DNA of 64,000 bases, taken from the NCBI RefSeq assembly GCF_047308265.1, contig NZ_JBKQWY010000005.1, positions 62,001 to 126,000 on the forward strand, in the 5' to 3' direction. Position 1 is the stretch's first letter; every line of letters starts with the position of its first letter. The stretch is from Maricaulis sp047308265. Lineage in GTDB: Bacteria; Pseudomonadota; Alphaproteobacteria; Caulobacterales; Maricaulaceae. The notes under the pieces are model-generated. The model saw only the letters and a list, made by a program, of their open reading frames with translations, was not told the origin of the DNA and searched no databases. The position numbers and the translations under genes were made by a program. Positions 51,502 through 60,708 of the stretch are shown here, in pieces.

Positions 51502-54500
51502 TCAGCCGGGCACGCTCAGCGGCAGACATTGCAGTGTCTGGCGCATTGGCCACGCCAGGCTTGCTGACAGACGCGGCAATTCGCCATCGGGCCAGTCCGG
51601 CACACTCAGGGACAGTGTGATCTGTCCGGACCAGTCCGCCAATCGTTCATCCTCGATGATCAGCTCATCCCCCGCCACCGACCAGCGACGCTGCTCCCAT
51701 GGACCGGTCGCCTCGACCTGCCAGTGCACCTCCTCCCGTCTGGGCGGCTCACCCAATCCGTCCGGCTCCAGACCTCGAAATCGCTCGAGCCAGGATAAAC
51801 GCAGGCGATGAGCGCCAAGACGCGCAAGTGTCACGGCGCGCGGTAGATGCAGCATCTGGTCTACGTCCGGGTCAACCCACGCCTGGACCACAGCTCCCAC
51901 TCGCAGCGACAGGGCCTGCCCCCGTTCGTCCGCAGACAGCGGCAGGGTCGCGATTGCCGGATCGAGCAGGACACACCAGTCGCCGACCGTGTGCGCACGC
52001 GGCACACTGCCGCCAATCCCCCTCACCCGGCGCGCGATCTCATAGGTTTGCGGCGCAACGAGGCGGGCCTCGGCAACATCCATGACCTCCCAGCCGGTAT
52101 CGGGTGTTCCGACTGCCAGGCGTTGAACACCCGACAAGGCCGACAGGTCGTCATGAGACTCCAGAAGCCCCGCAATCATCTGCACGCGCACTGCCTCTCC
52201 GCGATCCCAGCGATCAGGCACGCCTGCGGGCACTGCATCGAGCAAACGCCCCAGCCGCGCCGGGCGTGCCAATTCCAGGCGCGGCTCGGTCTCAGTACCA
52301 ACATGCGCCGACAGGGGCCCTAGCCAGGGGCGCGCATAGGCGGCCAGGACCGGGCCATTGCGAGGCGACCGGTCCAGATCCGGCAGATCCAGGCGCAAGA
52401 TGACGGGTGTGGACGGCCGAACAGGCAGGGGGTCCCGCCCCGGCGCAGGGCCATGGCGCACCAAAGTTCGCGGCGAACGGGAGACCAGCTCGACCCGTCC
52501 CGACGCGGTGACCGAGCGTGTGCGCAGAAGATCACCATCCATCTGATAGTCCGCGCCGGCCTCAAGCTGGTAGATGGCACCGGGCCAGATCCCCGATACT
52601 GAAACCGCACGCCTCTGGGCCATTTGCAGGGCTGTGCGAACCCAATGCCGGGCCATTCCCGGATCGGCGCTGATAGCCAGGCGATAAACCGGTGCCAGAC
52701 GCCGCTCTGCCGGACGGCCCTCATCTGACGCCGCCTCTGCCGACCGCTCCGTGAGACCGGAGGGTTGATAGGCCCGGCTTTCATCCCGATAGAACAGGGT
52801 CAGCGCTGCGGGTCGGTCGAGGGGCGCGCCATGCCGGATCTGCAGCCCGCCTGCCTCCACGCGCAGCGTATCGGGCCAGGGCTCGGCCTCGTCCGGCGCG
52901 CCGACAAACATAAGCCCCTCCGGTTGCTCCACCACATCCAGATCAAACAGCCGAACCAGCGGTTCCAGACTGGCCCGTGCACTCATTGGACGATCGAGCA
53001 CATAACCGGCCACCACACCGTCCATCGCGCGCGTGTCCACCCGGTCGAGATCTGTAGTTTTTGCCAGGGCTTCGACCAGTCCGGACAGCGGCATCAGACC
53101 CGCGCGTCCGTTGAGCCAGTGGCCCAGCGCCCAATTGGGCCCATCGGACCAGATGTCCTCGCGACCGGGAAAGACGGGCCAGGGCCGCGCATCATACGCC
53201 CAGACATGCACCAGTTCGGGCGGGAGCATCGGCCCACCATAAACCGGCGAGACCGGGTTGCGGTCCGGTTCAGACCAATACCCCAGAAGGGCTTCAAGAT
53301 AGTGGCGCTGGATCAGATCATCCCGCTGACCGTTGGAGAACCAGGGCAGTCGGCTCTCCTCACTCTTGGGATCGTAAAAGACATTGGGCTGATTGGCGCC
53401 CCGATCCACCGCCGGACATCCCACCTCGGTCAGCCAGATCGGTTTCGAGCGCGGCTGCCAGGCTGTCGGCCGAGCCGACCGAACCCCGCCAAGGCGATCA
53501 TGATGGAGCTCACTCCAGAACGCCCGAACATCCTTGGCCCGCCAGATCCAGGCTTCATCCGCCCCATCGGTGATCACAGTCCGCAGACCGGCAATCCGGT
53601 CGTGCTCGCTGGCATAAAACCAGTCATACCCCTCCCCGGCCTCGACCTGTTCGGCCAGCGCGGTGCGGTCCGGTGGCACATCCCCGGGGCGTTGATCCGC
53701 GAGCGGGATGTAGAAATCGATCGCGACCGCATCAATCTCGGGATCGGCCCAGAGCGGGTCGAGATGGAAGATCTTCTCACCCTGCCCGTCCTGGACGCCA
53801 TTATACTCGGTCCAGTCCGCCGCATAAGACAGCCGACAGGACGGACCGAGCAGACGCCGTGCTTCACCGGCCAGTCTTTGAAGATGAGCCACAGCGGGAA
53901 AACGATCGGCGGACCGCGACGTCGTGAGCCCCACCATTTCCGATCCGATGAGAAAGCCATCCACACCGCCCGCCGCCCGGGCCAGGGCTGCCAGATGCAG
54001 GATGAACCGCGAATAGGACCATGTGGCAGGCCCGCTATAATGCACACCGTCCGCACCTGCGGCGACATGGTCGGCCGTTACCGTACCAAAAAACCGATCC
54101 AGTGCTGCGGTGACGTCGGGGCCTGATGCGCGGATCCGGCCTCGCCAGGGAAAACCGTCCACATCCATCAGGATGAACGGATAGAGGGTTACGGCGTATC
54201 CACGCGCTTTCAGCGTCCGGATCAAATGAATGACGCTGGCATCATCGGGAGAGCCGCCATAGGCGGGACGGCCATCAATCTGGCGCACGACATGGGCATT
54301 CGCACGCGTTTGCCCCGAAACCAGCCAGGCCCGGGGCGCGGTCTGTTTTTGCCGGTTCTCGACGCCCGGCCGGATCTGGCACAGGCCCGCCTCCAGATCG
54401 GTTCCAAACCAGGCGATCACCAGCTGAACCGAGCGACAGGCCGGCAAATCCCGTGCGAGAGCATCCAGAGCGGTGAGCACATCGGCCTGACCGGTCGCTA

Positions 54501-55221
54501 CGTGTTCATTCTCCGGAACCTCATGACCCGGCCCCAGGCACCGCGTGATACGGTCCGGCGCGTAGGCAAATTCCCCGGCGCCCGGGATGAGGTTCACCCC
54601 CCGGATCATCGCCTCCATCCCGCCCGATCGCGGCAAGGGGTGAAAGACCTCAACACTCAGATTGGGCAGGCGTTGACCGAACCGGTCGAGCGGCAAATCC
54701 TCGAACACGAGATAGGCCGTGTCGCGAAAAGCCGGCACCGCACCGGTCACATCCTGCTCGATTGCCTCGATCAGCGGATCCGCCTCCTGGTCAGGCGCGC
54801 CGGTATAGAGGCGTATGTTCAGCCCGGCCCGGTCCAAAAGGTCTCCATTGGCCCAGATCCGACCAATCCCGGCGATCTCGCCCTCACACAATCCCAACGC
54901 AAAAGACAGGCTGTACCGATAGGTGCGGGTTTGCGGCCCGCCGCCCTTTCCCCCGCCCTGTGTGTCGACATGTTCATGCAGGCGAGCCGACCAGATCACC
55001 TGGCCCGCTATCCGGCTGCGCCCATACACCCGGGCCATCGGCGCGCCCTCCTGTCCGCTCATCACATCGAGCGAGGTCAGTCGCGGACCCTCCCTGTCCG
55101 GCCCGGCATTGAGCTGGGACTGGGCCAGGCCCAGACCGGCCCCCAGTGCAAGCTGGGCGAACTGTTCAGCCGACGCCTCGCCCACAAGGGGCGTCGCGGC
55201 ATGGATCAGAACCTCACCCAT
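51502..55221 (-). CDS. GTA tail-fibre/megatron protein (RcGTA g15-like)
   Basis: A 1239-residue protein, the largest of the GTA cluster, corresponding to rcc01698/g15. It has a GTA TIM-barrel-like region (about residues 390-650: DASVIHLIRTLKARGY, WADPEIDAVAIDFYIP, DGADEAWIWRAKD) and phage tail domains at both ends. In RcGTA this protein forms the receptor-contacting tip region. ATG 55221 shares a base with the g14 stop (TGATG), so the longer upstream frame is rejected. Confidence 0.93.
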   Translation of the reverse strand: MGEVLIHAATPLVGEASAEQFAQLALGAGLGLAQSQLNAGPDREGPRLTSLDVMSGQEGAPMARVYGRSRIAGQVIWSARLHEHVDTQGGGKGGGPQTRTYRYSLSFALGLCEGEIAGIGRIWANGDLLDRAGLNIRLYTGAPDQEADPLIEAIEQDVTGAVPAFRDTAYLVFEDLPLDRFGQRLPNLSVEVFHPLPRSGGMEAMIRGVNLIPGAGEFAYAPDRITRCLGPGHEVPENEHVATGQADVLTALDALARDLPACRSVQLVIAWFGTDLEAGLCQIRPGVENRQKQTAPRAWLVSGQTRANAHVVRQIDGRPAYGGSPDDASVIHLIRTLKARGYAVTLYPFILMDVDGFPWRGRIRASGPDVTAALDRFFGTVTADHVAAGADGVHYSGPATWSYSRFILHLAALARAAGGVDGFLIGSEMVGLTTSRSADRFPAVAHLQRLAGEARRLLGPSCRLSYAADWTEYNGVQDGQGEKIFHLDPLWADPEIDAVAIDFYIPLADQRPGDVPPDRTALAEQVEAGEGYDWFYASEHDRIAGLRTVITDGADEAWIWRAKDVRAFWSELHHDRLGGVRSARPTAWQPRSKPIWLTEVGCPAVDRGANQPNVFYDPKSEESRLPWFSNGQRDDLIQRHYLEALLGYWSEPDRNPVSPVYGGPMLPPELVHVWAYDARPWPVFPGREDIWSDGPNWALGHWLNGRAGLMPLSGLVEALAKTTDLDRVDTRAMDGVVAGYVLDRPMSARASLEPLVRLFDLDVVEQPEGLMFVGAPDEAEPWPDTLRVEAGGLQIRHGAPLDRPAALTLFYRDESRAYQPSGLTERSAEAASDEGRPAERRLAPVYRLAISADPGMARHWVRTALQMAQRRAVSVSGIWPGAIYQLEAGADYQMDGDLLRTRSVTASGRVELVSRSPRTLVRHGPAPGRDPLPVRPSTPVILRLDLPDLDRSPRNGPVLAAYARPWLGPLSAHVGTETEPRLELARPARLGRLLDAVPAGVPDRWDRGEAVRVQMIAGLLESHDDLSALSGVQRLAVGTPDTGWEVMDVAEARLVAPQTYEIARRVRGIGGSVPRAHTVGDWCVLLDPAIATLPLSADERGQALSLRVGAVVQAWVDPDVDQMLHLPRAVTLARLGAHRLRLSWLERFRGLEPDGLGEPPRREEVHWQVEATGPWEQRRWSVAGDELIIEDERLADWSGQITLSLSVPDWPDGELPRLSASLAWPMRQTLQCLPLSVPG

Positions 55222-55676
55222 CAGCGCGCTCCCGTCACAGACCGGGGAGCGGGGAAAGCAAAGACCCCGTCCTCGACGATGACCCATCCCGGCGGCATCC
55301 GGGTATCCACGACGGATTTCTGCCACCACGCATGGATCAGGCGCAGCGGTTCGACCTGGCTGACCAGTGCGCAATGGGTCGGTGGGGCGCCCCTGTGCGG
55401 CGCAAGCAGGACGACATCCCCCGTGCGCGGCGCGCTGTCCGGCCGGGCCACCAGCCAGCGCCGGGCCGCATCGTGCAATCGCTCGGCCTCATCCGGTCCA
55501 GGCCATCGATCATAGGGCGGCGGTGTGACCGGTTCGGTGCCATACACCGCGCGCCAGACACCCCGGATCAGGCCCAGACAATCCGTACCCGCCCCCCGAC
55601 AACTCGCCTGGTGCTGGTAGGGCGTGCCCCGCCAGGCCCGGGCCTCGGCCAGAACCGCCTCACGCAGTGCCGTCAT
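55221..55676 (-). CDS. GTA NlpC/P60 cell-wall peptidase (RcGTA g14-like)
   Basis: A 151-residue NlpC/P60 peptidase with the catalytic Cys C33 in GAGTDCLGLIRG, the catalytic His near 101 in PPTHCALVS, and the third position in LIHAWW. In the GTA it opens the recipient's peptidoglycan so that DNA can enter. It overlaps g13 by 4 bp and g15 by 1 bp. Confidence 0.93.
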   Translation of the reverse strand: MTALREAVLAEARAWRGTPYQHQASCRGAGTDCLGLIRGVWRAVYGTEPVTPPPYDRWPGPDEAERLHDAARRWLVARPDSAPRTGDVVLLAPHRGAPPTHCALVSQVEPLRLIHAWWQKSVVDTRMPPGWVIVEDGVFAFPAPRSVTGAR

Positions 55677-56344
55677 GAACGCACCTGGCCTTTCGCGCGC
55701 CCGTCATGAGGCCCCGCACGTTCAGGTCCGGCAAACAGGTCGTCATTGCCCGATTGATAGGGGAAGCCACGAAAATTCAGCGCATTGGAGAAGCGGTCCC
55801 GGCAGATCCGGAAGCTTTGATCGCATCCCGCGGCAAATCCGGAATGGTCAGCAGGCACGCCACAACGGGCATCGCCGAGCCGGGCATCACAGGTGTGGCT
55901 ATAAGTCCGTCCGCGCACCTGTTCCAGTCGTACGGCCGGGCCCAGCATGTCCGCCTCGAACCCGTCCGGGCCTTCGCGAATATCACCCAGCTCTCCGGTG
56001 GCCACACGCACCGCCCGCTCGACCTCATCCCATTCCGCACACCAGACCTCGATGCGCGCGCCATCCCACAAACCGGCCGCCAGATCGGCTGATGTGATCG
56101 CCGCATCACTCACACGCCCGCGCACCGGGGCCTGTCCGGCGGCCAGGCCTGACCCCGCATCCACCTCGCCGGTGGACAGGTCCAGACCCGGAACAAACCT
56201 GCACCCGTCATGCTCGAGAACACGGTCGTGATCAGTCCAGCCAAAGACCTCACCATCGCGCCGTGTCACACGCCAAAGCGCCACTGTACGAAACACGCCC
56301 GTAGCAAGCCCCGCGCTTTGGGCCGGGCTGGGAAGAACCGTCAT
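55673..56344 (-). CDS. GTA baseplate hub protein, DUF2163 (RcGTA g13-like)
   Basis: A 223-residue DUF2163 protein: FGWTDHDRVLEHDG near residue 33, then CDARLGDARCGVP and GCDQSFRICRDRFSN near residue 151-187. Four cysteines in the last block resemble the Fe-S site known in lambda gpL-type hubs. It begins 12 nt after g12 and its stop overlaps g14. Confidence 0.92.
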   Translation of the reverse strand: MTVLPSPAQSAGLATGVFRTVALWRVTRRDGEVFGWTDHDRVLEHDGCRFVPGLDLSTGEVDAGSGLAAGQAPVRGRVSDAAITSADLAAGLWDGARIEVWCAEWDEVERAVRVATGELGDIREGPDGFEADMLGPAVRLEQVRGRTYSHTCDARLGDARCGVPADHSGFAAGCDQSFRICRDRFSNALNFRGFPYQSGNDDLFAGPERAGPHDGRAKGQVRS

Positions 56345-56356
56345 GATGTCATCCTC

Positions 56357-56995
56357 CTATCCACGCAATTCCACCAGGGACAGACCGCTCACCCGCCCCG
56401 CTCCCCGGCCAACAGGCTGAATCTCCAGCTGGTCCACATCGAAACGCACGGGCAGGTCGAACTCGAAACTGGCACGGATCATCGCCCCGTCCGGCGGCGG
56501 GCTCGCGAACTCGACACGGCCGGTATGCGGCTCAAGCGACCAGCCGGTGTCCTGCCGCTGATCGTCGACATAGATCTGCACCGAAGAGGCGCGCGGCTTG
56601 TGAACGGGCAGGCGCAGCGGCGCGGTCGCATCTCCGGCCTCACGCACAAGCTGGACATACAGGCTCACCCCGTCCGCAACACACTGGTCGGCGCGATGCA
56701 CAGACCCGGACAAGAGCGGGTCTGCAAACAGAAATCCGTGCAAACGCCCGCGGCGGGCATCAAAAAAGCGCACCAGATGATCGAGCGCCTCGGCCTCCAG
56801 CACACCCGGTCCGAACTGCCACTGGCGTACGGGATAGGCCTGCCGCGTTGACCGCGCCTCATGACCAGACGCAAGCGCGGTGATCCGGGTGTGCCAGAAC
56901 GCGCCGCCTTGAGACCGGGCAGGCAGATCCATCTCAAGACGGACGGGATGAAAGGCGGGCGGCAGCAAGCCGGGCGAAACGGGATGCACGCTCAC
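56357..56995 (-). CDS. GTA distal tail protein, DUF2460 (RcGTA g12-like)
   Basis: A 212-residue DUF2460 protein with FHPVRLEMDL, ALASGHEARSTRQAYP and FDARRGRLHGFLFADPL, all clear in RcGTA g12, which joins the tail tube to the baseplate. The start is GTG 56995, overlapping the g11 stop as GTGA; an ATG 48 nt earlier is inside g11. Confidence 0.92.
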   Translation of the reverse strand: MSVHPVSPGLLPPAFHPVRLEMDLPARSQGGAFWHTRITALASGHEARSTRQAYPVRQWQFGPGVLEAEALDHLVRFFDARRGRLHGFLFADPLLSGSVHRADQCVADGVSLYVQLVREAGDATAPLRLPVHKPRASSVQIYVDDQRQDTGWSLEPHTGRVEFASPPPDGAMIRASFEFDLPVRFDVDQLEIQPVGRGAGRVSGLSLVELRG

Positions 56996-57294
56996 AGGAA
57001 CCGGCTCCCGCGCCGCACGGCACGCGCCAGAGGCCGGGCCCACTCGCTCAAACCTGTCGGTGCGAACTCGGCCCCCGCCCCGTTCAGCAAGCGTGACAGG
57101 AGTTCATCGGCGGCCAGGCGGGCCAGATCGGCCAGGATCGTGTCGCGCATGCGCTCAAAACTCAGCTCACCGGATCGGGCTGCCGCCTCCATCTCCGCCG
57201 CCATGCGCTGGCCGGTCGCCTCAAACAGGCCTTCCAGTCGCTGGGCGAGCGCATCCGCCTCGGCCTCCAGCGCCTCCAGATCGGGTTCGTTCAT
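56992..57294 (-). CDS. Miniature tape-measure-like tail protein (RcGTA g11 position)
   Basis: A 100-residue, largely helical protein at the position of the tape measure g11. Its core GELSFERMRDTILADLARLA resembles the C-terminal helix of lambda-type tape measures (GKLSF...ADLARI). The N-terminal half is a charged coiled coil (ALEAEADALAQRLEGLFEAT). The known RcGTA g11 is about 220 residues, so this one is less than half. It overlaps g9 and g12 by 4 bp each. Tape-measure role is inferred from place and motif. Confidence 0.72.
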   Translation of the reverse strand: MNEPDLEALEAEADALAQRLEGLFEATGQRMAAEMEAAARSGELSFERMRDTILADLARLAADELLSRLLNGAGAEFAPTGLSEWARPLARAVRRGSRFL

Positions 57295-57686
57295 TCCAAC
57301 TCCTCCAGTGAAACCGGACCGCTCGAAACCAGCGTCAGGCTCAGCCCGTCCTCACCGCGCGAAGACAGGGCGTAATCGAGTGCGGTGATCAAACAGCGGG
57401 CCTGCACCCCCTGCCCGTCCGGCAGTGCGAACCACCAGGGCACGGCACGGCGCGAAAGCGCCAGCTGACGCAGGGGGGCGTCTGACCGGTCATTCAGGCC
57501 CACACCATCGAGACGCACAGTGAGCCGTCCCGGCTCGGTCACGCTCTCATGGGAGGCCCAGTCCTCGGGCGGACGGGCCAGGGGGCGCACGGGCATCGGC
57601 AGGGCAAAGGCCAGCCGGGCCTGCCGCACACCAGACAGGGAGATCCAGTCCTGGTCCGGCCGCATGCGGACATCAAAACCTCTCAT
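57291..57686 (-). CDS. GTA major tail protein, TP901-1 type (RcGTA g9-like)
   Basis: A 131-residue protein with the length and pattern of the TP901-1/RcGTA major tail tube subunit: TVRLDGVGLNDRSDAPLRQL (the strand with SGxGxxxD-type turn) and a closing CLITALDYALSSRGEDGLSL. Divergent from RcGTA at the N-terminus. It overlaps g8 and g11 by 4 bp. The tube-building role follows from position and fold pattern. Confidence 0.8.
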   Translation of the reverse strand: MRGFDVRMRPDQDWISLSGVRQARLAFALPMPVRPLARPPEDWASHESVTEPGRLTVRLDGVGLNDRSDAPLRQLALSRRAVPWWFALPDGQGVQARCLITALDYALSSRGEDGLSLTLVSSGPVSLEELE

Positions 57687-58093
57687 CCCGCCCTCCGCAT
57701 GCGCACATGCAGCCGCACGAGACCGCGTTGCTCGCGGCGCTCGCCCCGATCGAACGTGTCGGCATAAACCACCTGCCAGAAATCCAAATGCCAGGGCGCG
57801 GGCAGGATGGGAGGTTGACGCCCCAGACTCTCGCGCACCGCCAGGGTCAGCCGGGCGGCATCACGCCCCTCGCCCCGGCTCACCACGTCCAGTGTCAGTC
57901 GAAACTCGCAGCCCGGCCCGCCGGAATAGTCCAGCGCGCTTTCGCGCACCGCCCCCCAGCGCAGATAGGGCCAGGCGGTTAGCCGCCCGACACTGCGAGC
58001 CCATCGGACCGTGCCCCCCAACGCCTGGACCAGGCTGGCATCCTCGCTCAGCCGGGTCTCGATCGCCCCTTGCAGGCTTTCCAGCGCACTCAC
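57683..58093 (-). CDS. GTA tail terminator, DUF3168 (RcGTA g8-like)
   Basis: A 136-residue DUF3168 protein: LESLQGAIETRLSEDASLVQ at the start, PYLRWGAVRESALDYSGGPG in the middle and VYADTFDRGERREQRGLVRL at the end. DUF3168 proteins cap the tail and join it to the head. GTG 58093 overlaps the g6 stop; the stop overlaps g9. Confidence 0.85.
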   Translation of the reverse strand: MSALESLQGAIETRLSEDASLVQALGGTVRWARSVGRLTAWPYLRWGAVRESALDYSGGPGCEFRLTLDVVSRGEGRDAARLTLAVRESLGRQPPILPAPWHLDFWQVVYADTFDRGERREQRGLVRLHVRMRRAG

Positions 58094-58671
58094 AGGCAGA
58101 CCCGGGTCCAGGCGGACATGAGATCGCGCACGACCGGAGGCGGTGCCTGGTCGAGCGCTGCCCCTTCAGCCCAGGCGATGACCCATTGCTGCATCGCCTC
58201 GACCAGTTCGTCCGGCACCTGCTCGGCTCGCGCCCCAAAACCCGCGCGATAGGTCAGAACCAGGCCTTGGGTGGGGCGCAAAGGCGCGGGCCAGCAGGCA
58301 TCGGCCTTGAGCACAAGACGGGCGCGGTGCGAACCGCTGTCCAGCCGGAACGGCCAGGGGGTGACCGGGTGGTCCTGCTCCTCCTCATCAATCAGGACCA
58401 GCTGCTCAAAGGCCAGAACCGGTCTGCGCGCGAGGCGAAAGGCTTCACCAAAACCGGACAGGCGGGCGTCCTGACCCCAATGATCGAGGCGTTCAACCAG
58501 GGTCTGTTCGATCAGGGCGAGTTGGCATTCCTGCTCGACACGCCGACGGGCGCTGCGTATCCAGTGACGGATGGGGCCGTCGAGCCGGTCATCGCTCAAT
58601 CGAAGGCGATCACGGATCTGGCCCACGGTGACGGGCTCCACCGCGGGTGGAGCAAGACTGTGAAGGGACAT
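58090..58671 (-). CDS. GTA head-tail connector (RcGTA g6-like)
   Basis: A 193-residue connector of the gp6/phiE125 gp8 family: VTVGQIRDRLRLSDDRLDGP, then HWIRSARRRVEQECQLALIE and PDELVEAMQQWVIAWAEGA. This adaptor binds the portal and starts the neck. Unlike the neighbours it does not overlap the gene before it: 379 nt separate it from the capsid gene, filled by a plus-strand gene. Confidence 0.9.
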   Translation of the reverse strand: MSLHSLAPPAVEPVTVGQIRDRLRLSDDRLDGPIRHWIRSARRRVEQECQLALIEQTLVERLDHWGQDARLSGFGEAFRLARRPVLAFEQLVLIDEEEQDHPVTPWPFRLDSGSHRARLVLKADACWPAPLRPTQGLVLTYRAGFGARAEQVPDELVEAMQQWVIAWAEGAALDQAPPPVVRDLMSAWTRVCL

Positions 58672-58677
58672 GGGGAT

Positions 58678-59058
58678 ATGACCTCAAAGGGCCAGCCCGC
58701 CGGTCAGGCGCGTTTTGATGCGGTCCTGGCCTGGCTGGCCGGTCTGGCGCTCAGCGCCGGGGTGTCCTTGGCGATTTCCTACGCTTTGACCCTGATGGCG
58801 GCGGACGCCATGGGGTTTGATCCGGCGACCGCCAGCCTGGCGCTCTGGCCCGTCTGGATGACCGGCATGCTGGCCGGCTGGCTGGTCTGGCAAAGACCGG
58901 CCGAGGATCTGGTCCGGGTCCGCTGTCTGGGACGTGACCCGGTGCGTCAGTCTCGGGGCTTGCCGCAGGACCGGTCCGACACGGACACGGTGAGTGACCA
59001 GGCCGAACAGGCCCTGCGACAGGCCCTCGCGCGGGAACGGAACGAGACGGCTAGCTGA
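58678..59058 (+). CDS. Two-helix membrane protein antisense to the GTA operon
   Basis: A 126-residue plus-strand protein between the capsid and connector genes. Codon third positions are strongly GC-rich, as in true genes here, while the minus strand has no convincing frame. Two TM segments (about residues 13-38 and 49-70) are followed by a charged helix (SDQAEQALRQALARERNE). GGGG and AAGGGA lie before ATG 58678; its end overlaps the capsid end by 8 bp. Two TMs plus a charged tail is a holin-like or small regulator-like shape. Function unknown; not part of the reference RcGTA gene set. Confidence 0.72.
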   Translation: MTSKGQPAGQARFDAVLAWLAGLALSAGVSLAISYALTLMAADAMGFDPATASLALWPVWMTGMLAGWLVWQRPAEDLVRVRCLGRDPVRQSRGLPQDRSDTDTVSDQAEQALRQALARERNETAS

Positions 59059-60262
59059 CGCCGAATTTGAGCAGTTTCACCGCCTCGAAATCCTGCACCC
59101 CGCCACCCACACGTTTTGTGGTGTAGAACAGCACATAGGGTTTGGCCGTATAGGGATCACGCAGGACCGCCACGCCCTGGCGATCGAGGATGAGATAGGC
59201 CGCCTGGAAATCACCGAAGGCCAGCGCCACGGCATCATTGCCGATATCGGGCATGTCTTCCGCCTCGACTACCGGATAGCCCAGCAGACGCGACGTACCG
59301 TCCGCGGACAGGCCGGGCTGCCAGAGATACTGCCCGTCCGCATCCTTGAACCGGCGCACAGCCGACAGGGTCTGCCGGTTCATCAGAAAACTTCCGCGCG
59401 CGCGATAGCGGGTCTGAGGCGCATAAATCAGATCGATCAGAACATCAGCGGGATCGCTGGCGGCAAATCCCCCGGCCACCCCGGTGGCGACATAGCCGAT
59501 CTGGCCAAAGGACTGACTGCCCTCAGCGGCCCGGCCATAATGCAACAGACCGCGCGGCTTGTTCACGCCATCGCCATGCAGGAAGGCCTGGCTTTCCTGG
59601 GCGGCAAACACACCGCGCACTTCTTCGGCCAGCCATTGCTCGACATCCAGGCTGGCATCCTCCAACAGGGTCTGCGTCGCGGCCGGCATGGCGTAGAGTT
59701 CGGCCGAGGGCAGATCGATCACGTCCATCACGGGTGTTGCGGTTTCCGGCCGCGCCTCGCTTTCCCCGACCCAGCCCGCGGCGGCCCCACCGCGCGAGAC
59801 CGGCTTGCGGTAAAGCCCGCCCTCGACCGTGCGCACCTGCGCCAGACGTCGCATGGGCGAGGCTTCCGCGATCAGGGCATCGATCCGGTTTTCCGTCTCG
59901 ACCGGCACGACATATCCGCCATCGCCGGGCGAGCCCGCCTCCAGCGATTTCGCCTCCGCCAGCCCCGAGGCATCGCCGCGCTGGAGATAGCGGGTGAGAC
60001 CGGCATTGCCCGCAGTCGACACCTGGCGCGGTGGACGGGCCGCCTCCATCACCAGGCGATCCAGCGCAGATTTCTGCTCGGCCAGCCCCTTGTCGATGCG
60101 CCGCACCTGGTCTTCCAGCAGCGTATCGGCGCCATGACGCGCCTCGATCTCGGCCAGACGCTGATCATTGGCCGATTTGAAGGCTTCAAAGGTCGCCATC
60201 ACCTCGCCCAGGGCGGTACGGGTTTCGGCATTCATCGGGGACATCTTGGTTTCCTGGGTCAT
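59051..60262 (-). CDS. GTA major capsid protein, HK97 fold (RcGTA g5-like)
   Basis: A 403-residue HK97-type capsid protein. The N-terminal 95 residues are a coiled-coil scaffolding region removed by the prohead protease, followed by SPGDGGYVVPVETENRIDAL, GWVGESEARPETATP, FLHGDGVNKPRGLL and TTKRVGGGVQDFEAVKLLKF. It starts as ATGA over the protease stop. Confidence 0.95.
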   Translation of the reverse strand: MTQETKMSPMNAETRTALGEVMATFEAFKSANDQRLAEIEARHGADTLLEDQVRRIDKGLAEQKSALDRLVMEAARPPRQVSTAGNAGLTRYLQRGDASGLAEAKSLEAGSPGDGGYVVPVETENRIDALIAEASPMRRLAQVRTVEGGLYRKPVSRGGAAAGWVGESEARPETATPVMDVIDLPSAELYAMPAATQTLLEDASLDVEQWLAEEVRGVFAAQESQAFLHGDGVNKPRGLLHYGRAAEGSQSFGQIGYVATGVAGGFAASDPADVLIDLIYAPQTRYRARGSFLMNRQTLSAVRRFKDADGQYLWQPGLSADGTSRLLGYPVVEAEDMPDIGNDAVALAFGDFQAAYLILDRQGVAVLRDPYTAKPYVLFYTTKRVGGGVQDFEAVKLLKFGVS

Positions 60263-60708
60263 GCGACCTCCTGTTCACATAGGGATGAAAATGACGGCGC
60301 CGGGACGGGAACGAGACGCGCGCCCGGCAAAAGCGGAAAAGTGACGATGGAGACTTCCCAGAGATCGATCTGATGGAGCGAGCGCCCCGGTCCGTCACGC
60401 GGGCTGGAGCGCCGGGTCTGGAAGCCGATCGACAATCCATCCACCGCTCCCGAGGCGACCAGCCGCGCTGCGGTGCGCGCGCGCGGACCGGCACACCCGA
60501 TCTCGCCCTCCACATACAGCCCCTTCCGGTCCTCCTCGATCCGGGTCCAAAGCCCCACGGGTTCGGAGGGGTCGTGCTGGAACAGCATGGGGATGCGACG
60601 ACCGGCCCGCAGCGTCTCGGCAAAGGCACCGCGCTGCACGATATCGCCGGACAGGTCGGCCACGCCGAACAGGCTGGCATGCCCCTTCAGATAAACGGTC
60701 TCACGCAT
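60259..60708 (-). CDS. GTA prohead protease (RcGTA g4-like)
   Basis: A 149-residue U35-type prohead protease: LKGHASLFGVADLSGDIVQR, MLFQHDPSEPVGLW with the catalytic His and DGLSIGFQTRR with the Ser. ATG 60708 overlaps the portal end by 8 bp; the 24-residue longer frame lies inside the portal gene. Confidence 0.93.
   Translation of the reverse strand: MRETVYLKGHASLFGVADLSGDIVQRGAFAETLRAGRRIPMLFQHDPSEPVGLWTRIEEDRKGLYVEGEIGCAGPRARTAARLVASGAVDGLSIGFQTRRSSPRDGPGRSLHQIDLWEVSIVTFPLLPGARLVPVPAPSFSSLCEQEVA

Noticed and set aside
52765..54126. Long plus-strand open frame (453 codons) inside the g15 gene
   Set aside because: It is antisense to the coding frame of a clear GTA protein, is rich in Arg/Pro/Gly and has no domain; high GC produces such frames.
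54226..55515. Plus-strand open frame (429 codons) over g15/g14
   Set aside because: Shadow of g15/g14 on the opposite strand with no motif or ribosome binding site.
57520..58677. N-terminal extension of the plus-strand gene at 58678
   Set aside because: The frame is open but antisense to g9, g8 and g6; coding bias begins only near 58678.
58994..60373. Plus-strand open frame (459 codons) over the capsid gene
   Set aside because: Antisense shadow of the HK97 capsid; composition is not protein-like.
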